DNA of 64,000 nucleotides, from assembly GCF_003852895.1 (NCBI RefSeq), contig NZ_QUSW01000003.1:434001-498000 (forward strand). The letters run 5' to 3'. Each line of letters opens with the position of its first letter. The first letter of the stretch is position 1. The notes under the pieces are model-generated. The model was not told the DNA's origin. It saw nothing but the letters and a program-made list of their open reading frames with translations, and ran no database searches. A program made the position numbers and the translations under genes. Origin of the DNA: Rhizobacter terrae. Lineage in GTDB: Bacteria > Pseudomonadota > Gammaproteobacteria > Burkholderiales > Burkholderiaceae_C. Shown here in pieces: positions 53,765 to 62,958 of this stretch.

Positions 53765-55765
53765 TCAGGTCGACCCCAGCAGCTTCTCTTCGGCCAGCGC
53801 CAGCGGCTCAGGCAGGCCCGAGAGCACCAGCGTGTCGCCGGCCGAGAGCACCACGTCGTCGCGCGGCTTGGTGACGGCGCCCGACGACTTGCGCAGTGAC
53901 ACCACCGACACGCCCACCGCGTGCAGGGCCTGGTCGGCCAGCGAGCGGCCCACGCACTGCGCGCCCGAGGGCAGCGTGACGCTGGCCAGGCGGGCAGTCT
54001 GCAGTTCGTCCACCGTGTCGTCGTCCGCGCCGTGGAAGTAGCCGCGCAGCAGGCCGTAGCGCGCATCGCGCTGGTCCTGCACCACGCGGATCACCCGCCG
54101 CATGGGCACGCCCACCAGCGCCAGCGCGTGGCTCGCCAGCATCAGCGAGCCTTCCAGCGCCTCGGGCACGACCTCGGTGGCGCCGGCGCCGCGCAGCTTT
54201 TCGAGGTCGGCATCGTCCAGCGTGCGGATGATGACCGGCACCTTGGGCGCGTGCGCCTGCACGAGGTGAAGAATCTTCAGCGCCGACGGCGTGTCGTGGT
54301 AGCTCACCACCACCGCGCTGGCGCGCGCCAGGCCGGCAGCCATCAGGCTTTGCAGCCGCGCCGCGTCGCCGAACACCACGCTCTGGCCCGCGGCGGCGGC
54401 CTGCCGCACGCGGTCGGGGTCCAGGTCCAGCGCCATGTAGGGGATGTGCTCGCCTTCCAGGATGCGCGCCAGGTTCTGCCCGCTGCGGCCGTAGCCGGCG
54501 ATGATCACGTGGCTGGCGGTATTGATGGAGCGCTTGGCGATGGTGGTCATCGCCACCGACTGCATCAGCCAGTCCGACGAGCTCAGCCGCATCACGATGC
54601 GGTTGCTGTACATCACGATGAAGGGCGTAGCCAGCATGCTCAGCACCATGCTGGCGAGCACCGGGCTTTGCAGGTGCGGCGGCAGCAGCTTCTGGTCGGT
54701 GGCCAGCGCGAGCAGCACGAAGCCGAACTCGCCGGCCTGCGCGAGGTACAGGCCAGTGCGCAGCGCCACGCCGGTACCGGCGCCGAACAGCTTGGCCAGC
54801 GCGGTGACCAGGCCGAACTTGAACACCACCGGCAGCAGCGTGAGCGCGATCACCAGCGCCCATTCGCCCACCACGGCCATGAGATCGAGCTTCATGCCGA
54901 TGGTGATGAAGAACAGGCCCAGCAGCACGTCGTGGAAGGGCCGGATGTCGGTCTCCACCTGGTGCTTGTATTCGGTCTCCGCGATCAGCATGCCGGCGAT
55001 GAATGCCCCCAGCGCCAGCGACAGGCCCGCATGCTCGGTGACGTAGGCCAGCCCCAGCGTGACCAGCAGCAGGTTGAGGATGAACAGCTCCTCGCTCTTT
55101 CGCCGCGCCACCAGCGTGAGCCACCAGCGCATGACGCGCTGCCCACCCACCAGCAGCAAGGTCAGCACGACGGCGGCCTTCAGTCCGGCCAGGGCCAGCT
55201 CGCGGCCCAGCGATTCGGGCGACGAGCCCAGGGCGGGAATCACCACCAGCAGGGGCACCACGGCCAGGTCCTGGAACAGCAGCACGCCCATCACGCGGCG
55301 GCCGTGCTCGCTCTCCAGTTCCAGCCGCTCGGCCATGAGCTTGACCACGATGGCGGTGCTGCTCATCGCGAGTGCGCCGCCCAGTGCGATCGCGCTCTGC
55401 CAGTTCAGGCTCCAGGCGCGGCCCAGCATGCCCACCAGCCAGGCCATCAGCAGGTTGCCCGCCAGCGCGGCGACGATGGTCAGCCCCACCTGGCTCAGGC
55501 CCAGGCCGAACACCAGCCGCCGCATGCTCTTGAGCTTGGGCAGGTTGAACTCCAGCCCGATCACGAACATCAGGAACACCACGCCGAACTCGGCCAGGTA
55601 CTGCACGCTCGCCGAGCCCTTGGCCAGGGCCATCGCGTTCGGGCCGATGACCACACCCACGGCGAGGTAGCCGAGCATGGGCGGCAGCTTCACCAGGCGG
55701 CAGACCACCACGCCCGCGACCGCGGCGACCAGGTAGAGCAGGACGAGTTCGAGAGAAGAGGCCAT
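53765..55765 (-). CDS. KefB/YbaL-type monovalent cation:proton antiporter
   Basis: A 666-residue CPA2 antiporter. About 12-13 helices (residues 1-390, e.g. PPMLGYLAVGVVIGPNA and EFGVVFLMFVIGLEFN) are followed by a TrkA-N (RCK) Rossmann domain (HVIIAGYGRSGQNLARIL, about 415-530) and a TrkA-C domain (about 575-660). This is the Kef/YbaL layout for K+ (or Na+)/H+ exchange controlled by nucleotide binding; no separate KefF/KefG ancillary gene is adjacent. It is divergent from kdsD. Confidence 0.93.
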   Translation of the reverse strand: MASSLELVLLYLVAAVAGVVVCRLVKLPPMLGYLAVGVVIGPNAMALAKGSASVQYLAEFGVVFLMFVIGLEFNLPKLKSMRRLVFGLGLSQVGLTIVAALAGNLLMAWLVGMLGRAWSLNWQSAIALGGALAMSSTAIVVKLMAERLELESEHGRRVMGVLLFQDLAVVPLLVVIPALGSSPESLGRELALAGLKAAVVLTLLLVGGQRVMRWWLTLVARRKSEELFILNLLLVTLGLAYVTEHAGLSLALGAFIAGMLIAETEYKHQVETDIRPFHDVLLGLFFITIGMKLDLMAVVGEWALVIALTLLPVVFKFGLVTALAKLFGAGTGVALRTGLYLAQAGEFGFVLLALATDQKLLPPHLQSPVLASMVLSMLATPFIVMYSNRIVMRLSSSDWLMQSVAMTTIAKRSINTASHVIIAGYGRSGQNLARILEGEHIPYMALDLDPDRVRQAAAAGQSVVFGDAARLQSLMAAGLARASAVVVSYHDTPSALKILHLVQAHAPKVPVIIRTLDDADLEKLRGAGATEVVPEALEGSLMLASHALALVGVPMRRVIRVVQDQRDARYGLLRGYFHGADDDTVDELQTARLASVTLPSGAQCVGRSLADQALHAVGVSVVSLRKSSGAVTKPRDDVVLSAGDTLVLSGLPEPLALAEEKLLGST

Positions 55766-55883
55766 TCCGGTGGGGTTGAAAGACAGCCGGGCAGCAGGTT
55801 CGCAAGGCCCATGCCCGATGGTCGGCGCCGGCTGGAGCCGTGCCTACAATCGGCCCCATCCTAAACGCACACCTGCGTCCCCC

Positions 55884-56873
55884 GTGCCTGCAAAACCCTC
55901 ATTCGATGCGCCTCGCGCGCTGCAGCTCGCGCACCAGACCTTTGACATCGAAGCGCGTGCGCTGCTGGGCCTGAAGGCGCGGCAAGGCGAGAATTTCGGC
56001 GAGGCGGTGCGCACCATGCTGCAGTGCACCGGCCGCGTGGTGGTGATGGGCATGGGCAAGAGCGGCCACGTGGGCCGCAAGATCGCCGCCACGCTCGCCT
56101 CCACCGGCACGCCGGCGATGTTCGTGCACCCGGCCGAGGCCAGCCACGGCGACCTGGGCATGGTCACCCGCGGCGACGTGGTACTGGCGATTTCCAATTC
56201 AGGTGAGGTGGACGAGATCGCCGCCATCCTGCCCGCGCTCAAGCGCCTGGGCATCACGCTGGTGGCGATGACCGGCCGCACCGAGTCCACCCTCGCGCAG
56301 CATGCGGACATCGTGCTCAGCAGCGCGGTGGACGAAGAGGCTTGCCCGCTGAAGCTCGCGCCCACCGCCAGCACCACCGCGCAGATGGCGCTGGGCGACG
56401 CGCTGGCCGTGGCGCTGCTGGACGCGCGCGGCTTCCGCGAGGAAGACTTCGCGCGCTCGCACCCCGGCGGTTCGCTGGGCCGCAAGCTGCTCACCCACGT
56501 GCGCGACCTGATGCGCACCGGCGAGGCGCTGCCGCGCGTGAGCCCCGAAACCGGCTTCACCGACATGATGCGCGAGATGAGCAGCAAGGGCCTGGGCGCT
56601 GCGGCCATCTGCGATGCCGACGGCCACGTGCTGGGCATCTTTACCGACGGCGACCTGCGCCGCGGCATCGAGCAGGGCCGCGACCTGCGCGATCTCAAGG
56701 CCGGCGAGGTGATGCACAAGAAGCCGCGCTCGGTGTCGCCGGACGCCCTGGCCGTCGATGCCGCCGACCTGATGGAAGAGGCGCGCATCACCCTCGTCCT
56801 CGTCGTGGACCGTGAGAACAAGCTCGTGGGCGCGCTCAACTTCAACGACCTGATGCGGGCGAAAGTCATCTGA
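55884..56873 (+). CDS. kdsD: D-arabinose 5-phosphate isomerase
   Basis: A 329-residue isomerase converting ribulose 5-phosphate to arabinose 5-phosphate, the first step of Kdo synthesis for lipopolysaccharide. SIS domain (GRVVVMGMGKSGHVGRKIAA; HPAEASHGDLGMVTRGDVV; AISNSGEVDEI; LAPTASTTAQMALGDALAV) and two CBS domains after residue 205 are in the family order. The start is taken as GTG at 55884 (PAKPSFDAPRALQLA) since homologues begin there. The stop overlaps the kdsC start (TGATG). Confidence 0.94.
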   Translation: MPAKPSFDAPRALQLAHQTFDIEARALLGLKARQGENFGEAVRTMLQCTGRVVVMGMGKSGHVGRKIAATLASTGTPAMFVHPAEASHGDLGMVTRGDVVLAISNSGEVDEIAAILPALKRLGITLVAMTGRTESTLAQHADIVLSSAVDEEACPLKLAPTASTTAQMALGDALAVALLDARGFREEDFARSHPGGSLGRKLLTHVRDLMRTGEALPRVSPETGFTDMMREMSSKGLGAAAICDADGHVLGIFTDGDLRRGIEQGRDLRDLKAGEVMHKKPRSVSPDALAVDAADLMEEARITLVLVVDRENKLVGALNFNDLMRAKVI

Positions 56874-57451
56874 TGGCGCCCGTGCTGCTGACTCCGGCCA
56901 TCGCTTTCCCACCCGAGCTGCTGCTCAAGGCCCAGGGCATCCGTGCGGCCATCTTCGACGTGGACGGCGTGCTCACCGACGGGCGCATCTACATCAGCGA
57001 GCGCGGCGAGGAATTCAAGGCCTTCAGCACGCTCGACGGCCACGGCCTGAAGCTGCTCGCGCAAGGCGGCATCGCCCCCATCGTCATCACCGGCCGCGAT
57101 TCACCGGCGGTGCGCAAGCGCGTGGCGGATCTCAGCATCCAGCATGCCGTCTACGGCGCACACGACAAGCTGGCTGCCGCGGCCGGCGTGATGAAGACGC
57201 TCAACATCGACTGGACGGCCCTGGCCGCCATGGGCGACGACTGGCCCGACCTGCCGCTCATGACCCGCGCGGCGTTTGCCTGCGCGCCGGCCAACGCGCA
57301 CATCGAGGCGAAGGCGGTGGCCCACCACGTCACGCAGGCCCAGGGCGGATACGGCGCCGCGCGCGAATGCTGCGACCTGCTGCTGACGGCTGCCGGCCGC
57401 TACGCCTCGCTGCTGCACGGCCACCTCGTCACGCTGGACGATGGCCACTGA
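56873..57451 (+). CDS. kdsC: 3-deoxy-D-manno-octulosonate 8-phosphate phosphatase
   Basis: A 192-residue HAD-family phosphatase (type C0) that releases Kdo from Kdo 8-phosphate. The catalytic aspartates Asp29/Asp31 are in IFDVDGVLTDG; further motifs are ITGRDSPAVRKR and MGDDWPDLPLM. It works as a tetramer in the cytoplasm. It is coupled to kdsD upstream and its 3' end overlaps lptC by 11 bases. Confidence 0.95.
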   Translation: MAPVLLTPAIAFPPELLLKAQGIRAAIFDVDGVLTDGRIYISERGEEFKAFSTLDGHGLKLLAQGGIAPIVITGRDSPAVRKRVADLSIQHAVYGAHDKLAAAAGVMKTLNIDWTALAAMGDDWPDLPLMTRAAFACAPANAHIEAKAVAHHVTQAQGGYGAARECCDLLLTAAGRYASLLHGHLVTLDDGH

Positions 57452-58118
57452 CATCATCCAGGAGACCAACGTGCTCGCGCCCAGTGCGGCGGGCGCGACC
57501 ATCCGCCATGCCGACATGCCCTGGTCGGCGCGGCTCATCTCGCAGCTGTCGGCCTACCTGCCGCTGCTGCTGATGGCCATGCTCGCGCTGGGCACCTGGT
57601 GGCTGGTGCAGAACACACCCATGGCCGAGGCGCCGCAGGTGGCAGCCCCGCCCCGGCACGAGCCCGACTACCAGATGTCGCATTTCACCGTGCGCCGCTT
57701 CGGCCCGGACGGCGCCATGCGCGCGCAGATCGACGGCGACATGATGCGCCACTACCCCGACACCGACACGCTGGAGATCGACAACGTGCGTGTCCGCGCC
57801 GTGGCCCCCGACGGGCGGGTGACGCTGGCCAACGCCAACACGGCGCTGTCGAACGCCGATGGCAGCGAGCTGCAGCTCAAGGGCGGCGCCCACGTGGTGC
57901 GCGAGGGGCTGAACGGCGAGGAGCCCATGGAGTTCCGCGGCGAGTTCCTGCATGCCTTCCTGAACACCGAGAAGCTGCGCTCGCACCTGCCGGTGACGCT
58001 GACCCGCGGCGGCATGGAGATCCGCGCTGACGCGATGGACTACGACAACCTCGACCGGACGGTGCAGCTCAAGGGCCGCGTGACCGCCACCATTCCGCCG
58101 ACCGCGCGCGGCAAGTAG
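57441..58118 (+). CDS. lptC: LPS export ABC transporter periplasmic protein LptC
   Basis: A 225-residue bitopic protein. One N-terminal helix (LISQLSAYLPLLLMAMLALG, about 33-53) anchors a periplasmic beta-jellyroll (YQMSHFTVRRFGPDG, MMRHYPDTDTLEIDNVRV, LPVTLTRGGMEIRADAMDYD) that receives LPS from LptBFG and hands it to LptA. It follows kdsD-kdsC, the common betaproteobacterial order; lptA and lptB, which usually come next, are absent here. Confidence 0.93.
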   Translation: MATDIIQETNVLAPSAAGATIRHADMPWSARLISQLSAYLPLLLMAMLALGTWWLVQNTPMAEAPQVAAPPRHEPDYQMSHFTVRRFGPDGAMRAQIDGDMMRHYPDTDTLEIDNVRVRAVAPDGRVTLANANTALSNADGSELQLKGGAHVVREGLNGEEPMEFRGEFLHAFLNTEKLRSHLPVTLTRGGMEIRADAMDYDNLDRTVQLKGRVTATIPPTARGK

Positions 58119-58130
58119 AAGAACCCCACC

Positions 58131-58934
58131 ATGAGTCCCACATCCACCGCCCTCGTCGCCACGGGCCCGCTGGTGTTCATCACCGGTGCGTCCAGCGGCA
58201 TCGGGCAATCGCTGGCCGCGCGCTACTACCGGGCGGGCTACCGCATCGCGCTGGTCGCGCGGCGGGCGAACGAGGTGCAGGCCTGGGCGCAGACCCAGGG
58301 GCTGGACCCGGCGCGCGTGGGCGTGTACGGCGCCGACGTGCGCGACATCGCGAGCATCACCGCCGCCGGCCGCGCCTGCATCGAGCAGCAGGGGCTGCCG
58401 GACGTGGTCATCGCCAACGCCGGCATCAGCGTGGGCATCGACACCGCCATCTATGACGACCTCGAGGTGATGCGCTCGACCTACGAGACCAACAACATCG
58501 GCATGGCGGCCACCTTCCATCCGTTCGTGGCCGGCATGTGCAAGCGCGGCAGCGGGCGGCTGGTGGGCATCGCAAGCGTCGCGGGCATCCGCGGCCTGCC
58601 GGGCCATGGGGCGTACTGTTCGAGCAAGGCCGCGGTCATCAGCTACTGCGAGAGCCTGCGTGGCGAATGCCGGCCCTTCGGCGTGAAGGTGGTGACCATC
58701 GCGCCGGGCTACGTGGCCACGCCGCTTACCTCCGAGAACCGCTACAGCATGCCCTTCCTCATGCAGCCGGACGACTTCGCCGACCAGGCCTTCCGCGCCA
58801 TCGAGGGCGGCGTCACCTTCCGCGTGATCCCCTGGCAGATGGGCGTGGTGGCCAAGCTGTTGCGTGCGTTGCCGAACTGGCTGTTCGACCGTGCGCTGGC
58901 GGGTCGGCCGAGGAAGAACCGCAAGACGCAGTAA
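58131..58934 (+). CDS. SDR-family NAD(P)-dependent oxidoreductase
   Basis: A 267-residue short-chain dehydrogenase with TGASSGIGQSLA (nucleotide binding), ANAGISVG (NAG), catalytic Ser in GIASVAGI and YCSSKAAVIS (YxxxK). The C-terminal WQMGVVAKLLRALPNWLFDR looks membrane-associating, as in several lipid-active SDRs. It follows lptC by 12 bases and is probably co-transcribed, so an envelope-lipid substrate is possible, but only by context. Confidence 0.9.
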   Translation: MSPTSTALVATGPLVFITGASSGIGQSLAARYYRAGYRIALVARRANEVQAWAQTQGLDPARVGVYGADVRDIASITAAGRACIEQQGLPDVVIANAGISVGIDTAIYDDLEVMRSTYETNNIGMAATFHPFVAGMCKRGSGRLVGIASVAGIRGLPGHGAYCSSKAAVISYCESLRGECRPFGVKVVTIAPGYVATPLTSENRYSMPFLMQPDDFADQAFRAIEGGVTFRVIPWQMGVVAKLLRALPNWLFDRALAGRPRKNRKTQ

Positions 58935-58946
58935 CGCCGGCCAATG

Positions 58947-58980
58947 AAAAAGGCGGTGAGCTCGTCGCTTCACCGCCTTT
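58947..58980 (-). terminator. Bidirectional terminator between SDR and RRM genes
   Basis: Stem AAAGGCGGTGA / TCACCGCCTTT with a 10-nt loop. On the minus strand it runs into five T residues and ends the RRM transcript; on the plus strand, with only three T residues, it may also end the SDR transcript. Confidence 0.85.
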
Positions 58981-59026
58981 CGCAGCCCGGTGTGAGCACC
59001 GGGCCGACTGCCTTGTCGGGTCTGGA

Positions 59027-59518
59027 TCAGTAGCCGCCGCTGCCGCCACCGTAGCCGCCGCGACCACCGCCGCCGCCGCCGTAGCCACCACCGCCGGAGC
59101 GGCCGCCGCCACCACCACCGTAGCCGCCGCCGCCGGAGCGGCCACCGCCACCACCGCCGTAGCCGCCACCACCGCCGCCGCCGTAGCCACCACCACCACC
59201 GGAGCGGCCACCGCCGCCACCGAAGCCGCCACGGCTACCGCCACCGCCGCCGAAGCCACCCGGACGCTCTTCGCGGGGACGGGCTTCGTTGACGACAACG
59301 GCGCGGCCGTCGAGGGATTGGCCGTTCATGCCATTGATGGCAGCTTGGGCCTCGGCATCAGAGCCCATCTCCACGAAGCCGAAGCCCTTGGAGCGACCGG
59401 TGTCGCGGTCCATCATGACCTTGGCGGAGGTCACCGTTCCGAATTGCGCGAACGCGCCTTGGAGGTCGTCGTCGCGAACGCTGTAGGCGAGGTTGCCCAC
59501 GTAAAGTTTGTTGCCCAT
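59027..59518 (-). CDS. Glycine-rich RNA-binding protein (single RRM)
   Basis: A 163-residue protein. One RRM fills residues 1-80 with RNP2 KLYVGNLAY and RNP1 KGFGFVEM, as in bacterial Rbp-type proteins, many of which are induced by cold. Residues 85-163 are almost entirely Gly with regular Tyr, Arg and Ser (repeats of the type GGYGGGGGGRSGG), a disordered tail able to bind RNA and possibly drive condensation. The DNA encoding the tail is a GCC/ACC-type low-complexity array. It has a long upstream leader. Confidence 0.93.
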   Translation of the reverse strand: MGNKLYVGNLAYSVRDDDLQGAFAQFGTVTSAKVMMDRDTGRSKGFGFVEMGSDAEAQAAINGMNGQSLDGRAVVVNEARPREERPGGFGGGGGSRGGFGGGGGRSGGGGGYGGGGGGGYGGGGGGRSGGGGYGGGGGGRSGGGGYGGGGGGRGGYGGGSGGY

Positions 59519-59845
59519 GGAGAGCGCCTTTCGTTTCCTGTATCAGACAGTCCTGTGGAGCTTCAACCTATCCTGAACCAATCAAGCAAAGGCGCTGCTA
59601 CCTAACAAGGGAAAATCCATTATGAAGTAAACGCGAAATCGTGCGCAAAGCCGCGCGAAATAAAGTGTTGTTTTCGGGCAGAAGGATTTGAGGCGCAGGT
59701 AAATCGCACAGGGTTACCCAGGAGCCTCAGGTAAAAAAAGCCGGCCGTTCCCTCGTGCAAACCCTTAAATTCGGCGCCGGCCGATATCATCCGCCGCCGT
59801 TGCCCCGCGAGTTTCCGCAGGCCCCTCATTTTCGAAACCGCTCCC
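59519..59845. other. Intergenic region between divergent RRM and membrane-protein genes
   Basis: 327 bases, less GC-rich than the flanks, containing no credible gene. It must hold both divergent promoters. A GGAGAG-like element lies near the RRM start region, and the GGCGCCGGCCG block at about 59772-59782 is a GC dyad close to the plus-strand gene. A cold-responsive 5' leader for the RRM gene is plausible but not shown. Confidence 0.5.
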
Positions 59846-60766
59846 ATGGCCCACCGCAGTCCGCTGGATGCGTTGAACATCGTGCTTTCAAGCGTCGACG
59901 CGGTGCGCAACCTGCGTGCGCTCTACGTGCTGCTGCTGACCTTTTCGGTGGCGGGGTTGCTCACCGCCATGGCTGAAAATGCCCTGGCGCAGGGTTCGAT
60001 GCAGGTGGGTGCGCTGGAGGCCGCGGCGGCGCTGTTTGCCGCCTTCTATGGCGGCAATGCGGCCGGCATCCTCGTGATGGACGACGCCCGCGGCGCCCCG
60101 GTCCGCGACATCGTCGAAGCCTTGCGCGCCTCGCTGTTCACCGCGCACCGGCTGATCCTCGCGCTGGTGCTGATGCTGGCGGGCTACGCCCTCTTCGGTG
60201 CGGTGCTGTTCGGGCTGCTGTGGCTGTGCCGTGCCTCGGTGACCGGGCCGGTCATCGGGCCGATGCTGTTCGGCGCCGTCGTGCCGCTGGGCGTGGTGGG
60301 CGTGGGCGTCGCGCTGCTGTCGCTGGTGGCGGTGGTGGTACCTCTGGCCGCACCTGCCATCTGGTCCGGCGAACCGGTGCTGCCGGCGGTGCGCCAGCTC
60401 TTCCTGTGGGTGCGCCAGCGCCTGCTGACGGTGGCGCTGCTGATGTCCGCCGTGAGCCTGCTCACCGGTGCCGTCGGCGCGCTGGTCACCTTTGCCGTGA
60501 TGATGGGCGGCCGCGTCATTGCCGTGATGGGCGTGACGGTGGTGGGTGTGGACGTGCCGGCGCAGCAGCTCATGGCCGGCCTCTTCGGCTACGGCCTGCG
60601 CAGCCTGGGTGCCGCGGGCGCGCCCACGGGCTCGACCGGCCATGCGGCGGCCGCGCTGGTCGGCGGCGGCATGGTGTTCGCGCTGGCGCTGGTGCTGCCC
60701 GGGCTCGTCTACCTGCGGGGCACCTGCTCGGTCTACCTCGCCATGCGCAACAGCAGTGTGAACTGA
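59846..60766 (+). CDS. Polytopic membrane protein of unknown function
   Basis: A 306-residue protein with about six or seven hydrophobic helices (from LYVLLLTFSVAGLLTAM near residue 26 to GMVFALALVLPGLVYLRG near 275), few charges and many Gly/Ala/Val. The region VMDDARGAPVRDIVEALRAS near 75-97 is a short cytoplasmic loop. I do not recognise a family. It is co-directional with the DUF945-like gene 78 bases downstream. Confidence 0.75.
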   Translation: MAHRSPLDALNIVLSSVDAVRNLRALYVLLLTFSVAGLLTAMAENALAQGSMQVGALEAAAALFAAFYGGNAAGILVMDDARGAPVRDIVEALRASLFTAHRLILALVLMLAGYALFGAVLFGLLWLCRASVTGPVIGPMLFGAVVPLGVVGVGVALLSLVAVVVPLAAPAIWSGEPVLPAVRQLFLWVRQRLLTVALLMSAVSLLTGAVGALVTFAVMMGGRVIAVMGVTVVGVDVPAQQLMAGLFGYGLRSLGAAGAPTGSTGHAAAALVGGGMVFALALVLPGLVYLRGTCSVYLAMRNSSVN

Positions 60767-60844
60767 TGCCGCGGCCGCATGGGCCGGCCTGACTACACTT
60801 CGCGCACCGGATTCATAGATCACACACCAAGAGAGGAAGAGGGA

Positions 60845-62251
60845 ATGAACAAGGGCTTGATCGCCGCGGCTGCTGCCGTGGCCCTGGCAGGCGTGGCCGT
60901 CGTCGGCGGAGCCGCCGTGACGGGTTCGCAGGCCATGAAGAAGATCCAGGGCGCCCCGGCGCAATGGCAGGCGCAGTGGCCGCTGATGAAGGTGGTGGAC
61001 CAGAAGTACCAGAAGAGCCTGTTCAGCGCGACCCACACCCTCACGCTGTCGTTCGGTTGCGGTGCCACCACCGACAACCCCATCACCATCCGCCAGACCA
61101 TCCAGCACGGCCCGCTGCCGGGCTTCAAGACGCTGGCCGCCGCGGTGATCGACACCGAGATCGTGGTGCCTGACAACGAGAAGAAGGCCGTGGCCGCGCT
61201 GATCGGCAGCGACAAGTCGCCCTTCACTGCGCACACCGTGGTCGGCTTCGGCGGCGCGACGAGCACCAGCTTCAGCATCCCCTCGATGAACTTCAATGCG
61301 CCCACGGGCGAGAAGGTGGCGTGGCAGGGCCTGAGCGGCGATGTGAAGCAAGGCGGCGGCAAGATCCTCTACGACGTGGCAAGCCCCGGCTTCAGCTTCA
61401 GCGGCAAGGACGAGAAGTCCACCGTCGACATGAAGCTCGCGGCCCTGCGCATCCACGGCGAGATGGGCGATTCAGCCGGTTCGTTCTGGCTGCGCCCGGG
61501 CACCGGCGAGTTCGAGCTGGTGTCGCTGGACATGAACGCCACCAGCAGCGCCCAGCCCGGCATGCCGCCGATGAAGGTGGCGCTGTCGCAGCTCAAGGCC
61601 TCGGCCGAGAACAAGCTGGAAGGCGAGCTGCTGTCCAACACCGGCAAGTTCAGCGCCAAGGGCACGGTCAACGACGTGCGCGTGGACAAGATGGAGTTGC
61701 AGGCCTCGATCAAGCGCATCCATGCGCCCACCTACCAGCGCTTCATCCAGCGCGTGATCGACACCAGCACCGCCGCCTGCGACATGAAGCAGCCGGTGTC
61801 GCCGCAGGTGCTGATGGGGCAGATGCAGCAGGACTTCGCTGCCCTGCTGCCGCACAACCCCGAGTACGCCCTGGACAAGCTGGCCGTGGAGATCGACGGC
61901 AAGCGCGGCGAGATGTCGTATTCGGTGGGCGTGGCCGGCGCGACCGCCGCCGATGCCCAGCTGCCGCTGATGGCGCTGCTGATGACCAAGGGCCAGCTGC
62001 GCGGCGAGGCCAAGCTGCCCTCGCTGTGGGTGGAGAAGATGCTCGGCCGCTTCGGCGGTGGCCCGCAAGGCGCCCAGGCCGATCCGGCCGCGCAGGCTGA
62101 GATGGCCAACGTGATGATCACCAAGTTCGTGAACGACGGCTACCTCGTCAAGGACGGCGAGATGCTCGCCTCCAAGATCAGCTTCGAGAAGGGGCAGCTC
62201 ACCGTCAACGGCAAGGCCATCACGCCGCCTGGTGCACCGCCGCAGCAGTGA
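60845..62251 (+). CDS. DUF945/YdgA-like exported protein
   Basis: A 468-residue protein with an N-terminal hydrophobic segment (LIAAAAAVALAGVAVVGGAAV, about 5-25) acting as signal or anchor, then a mainly beta periplasmic region. Sequence marks such as KYQKSLFSATHTLTLSF and IRQTIQHGPLPGF (the IxHGPLP motif) are typical of the DUF945 (YdgA) family, whose function is unknown. A GAGGAAGAGG ribosome binding site precedes the ATG at 60845. Confidence 0.85.
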   Translation: MNKGLIAAAAAVALAGVAVVGGAAVTGSQAMKKIQGAPAQWQAQWPLMKVVDQKYQKSLFSATHTLTLSFGCGATTDNPITIRQTIQHGPLPGFKTLAAAVIDTEIVVPDNEKKAVAALIGSDKSPFTAHTVVGFGGATSTSFSIPSMNFNAPTGEKVAWQGLSGDVKQGGGKILYDVASPGFSFSGKDEKSTVDMKLAALRIHGEMGDSAGSFWLRPGTGEFELVSLDMNATSSAQPGMPPMKVALSQLKASAENKLEGELLSNTGKFSAKGTVNDVRVDKMELQASIKRIHAPTYQRFIQRVIDTSTAACDMKQPVSPQVLMGQMQQDFAALLPHNPEYALDKLAVEIDGKRGEMSYSVGVAGATAADAQLPLMALLMTKGQLRGEAKLPSLWVEKMLGRFGGGPQGAQADPAAQAEMANVMITKFVNDGYLVKDGEMLASKISFEKGQLTVNGKAITPPGAPPQQ

Positions 62252-62278
62252 CCTCGCCCGGGCAATGACCCCCGGAAC

Positions 62279-62298
62279 GCGCGGGCTGCGGCCCGCGC
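62279..62298 (+). other. GC-rich hairpin between DUF945 and marC-family genes
   Basis: Perfect 8-bp stem GCGCGGGC / GCCCGCGC with a 4-nt loop, 28 bases after the DUF945-like stop. There is no T tract, so it is more likely an mRNA-stability or processing element than a terminator. Confidence 0.4.
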
Positions 62299-62314
62299 CT
62301 CACAATCAGCCCCC

Positions 62315-62953
62315 ATGGACCTGCTCAAGCCGCTGATCGCGCTGTTGGCCATCGTCAACCCCATCGGGGTCGTTCCCTTCTTCATCCACTTCACGCAGAA
62401 CCTCACGCCCGAGCAGCGCAAGCGGACCATCCGCGTCAGCGCCTTCACGGCCTTCATCGTCATCGCGGTGAGCGCCATCGCGGGCCTGAAGATCATCGAG
62501 TTCTTCGGCATCTCGCTCGCGTCGTTCCAGGTGGGCGGCGGCACCTTGCTGCTGATCTCGGCCATCCAGATGCTCAACGCCCAGCCAGCCGAGGGCCGCA
62601 AGGAGGACGTGAGCGAAGGCGAGAGCAAGGTCGACGCGGGCGCGAGCATCGCTGTCGTGCCGCTGACGATTCCGCTGCTCACTGGCCCCGCCACCATCTC
62701 CACCATGGTCATCTATGCCGACAAGACGCGGCACTGGTGGCAGATTGGCGTGCTGGTGGGCTATGGCGTGGTGGTGGCGCTGGCGACCTTCCTCGTGTTT
62801 TCCGCCTCGGGCCGCATCGCGCGAGTGCTGGGGCAGACGGGCATCAACATCATGACGCGGCTGATGGGCCTGATCCTCGCCGCGCTGGCCGTCGAACTGC
62901 TCGCCGACGGCCTGACCAAGCTCTTCCCCGTTCTTGCGAGCAACCTGAGGTAG
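62315..62953 (+). CDS. MarC/UPF0056-family membrane protein
   Basis: A 212-residue six-helix inner-membrane protein. Family marks are LLAIVNPIGVVPFFI near residue 10, GGGTLLLISAIQMLNA near 75, VVPLTIPLLTGPATISTMV near 115, and NIMTRLMGLILAALAVELL near the end. Despite the name MarC, members are not established as drug-resistance genes; the transported substrate is unknown. Confidence 0.92.
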   Translation: MDLLKPLIALLAIVNPIGVVPFFIHFTQNLTPEQRKRTIRVSAFTAFIVIAVSAIAGLKIIEFFGISLASFQVGGGTLLLISAIQMLNAQPAEGRKEDVSEGESKVDAGASIAVVPLTIPLLTGPATISTMVIYADKTRHWWQIGVLVGYGVVVALATFLVFSASGRIARVLGQTGINIMTRLMGLILAALAVELLADGLTKLFPVLASNLR

Positions 62954-62958
62954 CTCCC

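Noticed and set aside
58538-59605. Plus-strand frame rich in Ala/Thr/Val across the RRM gene
   Set aside because: It is the antisense of the glycine-rich tail; the minus-strand RRM motifs are real and this frame has no family features.
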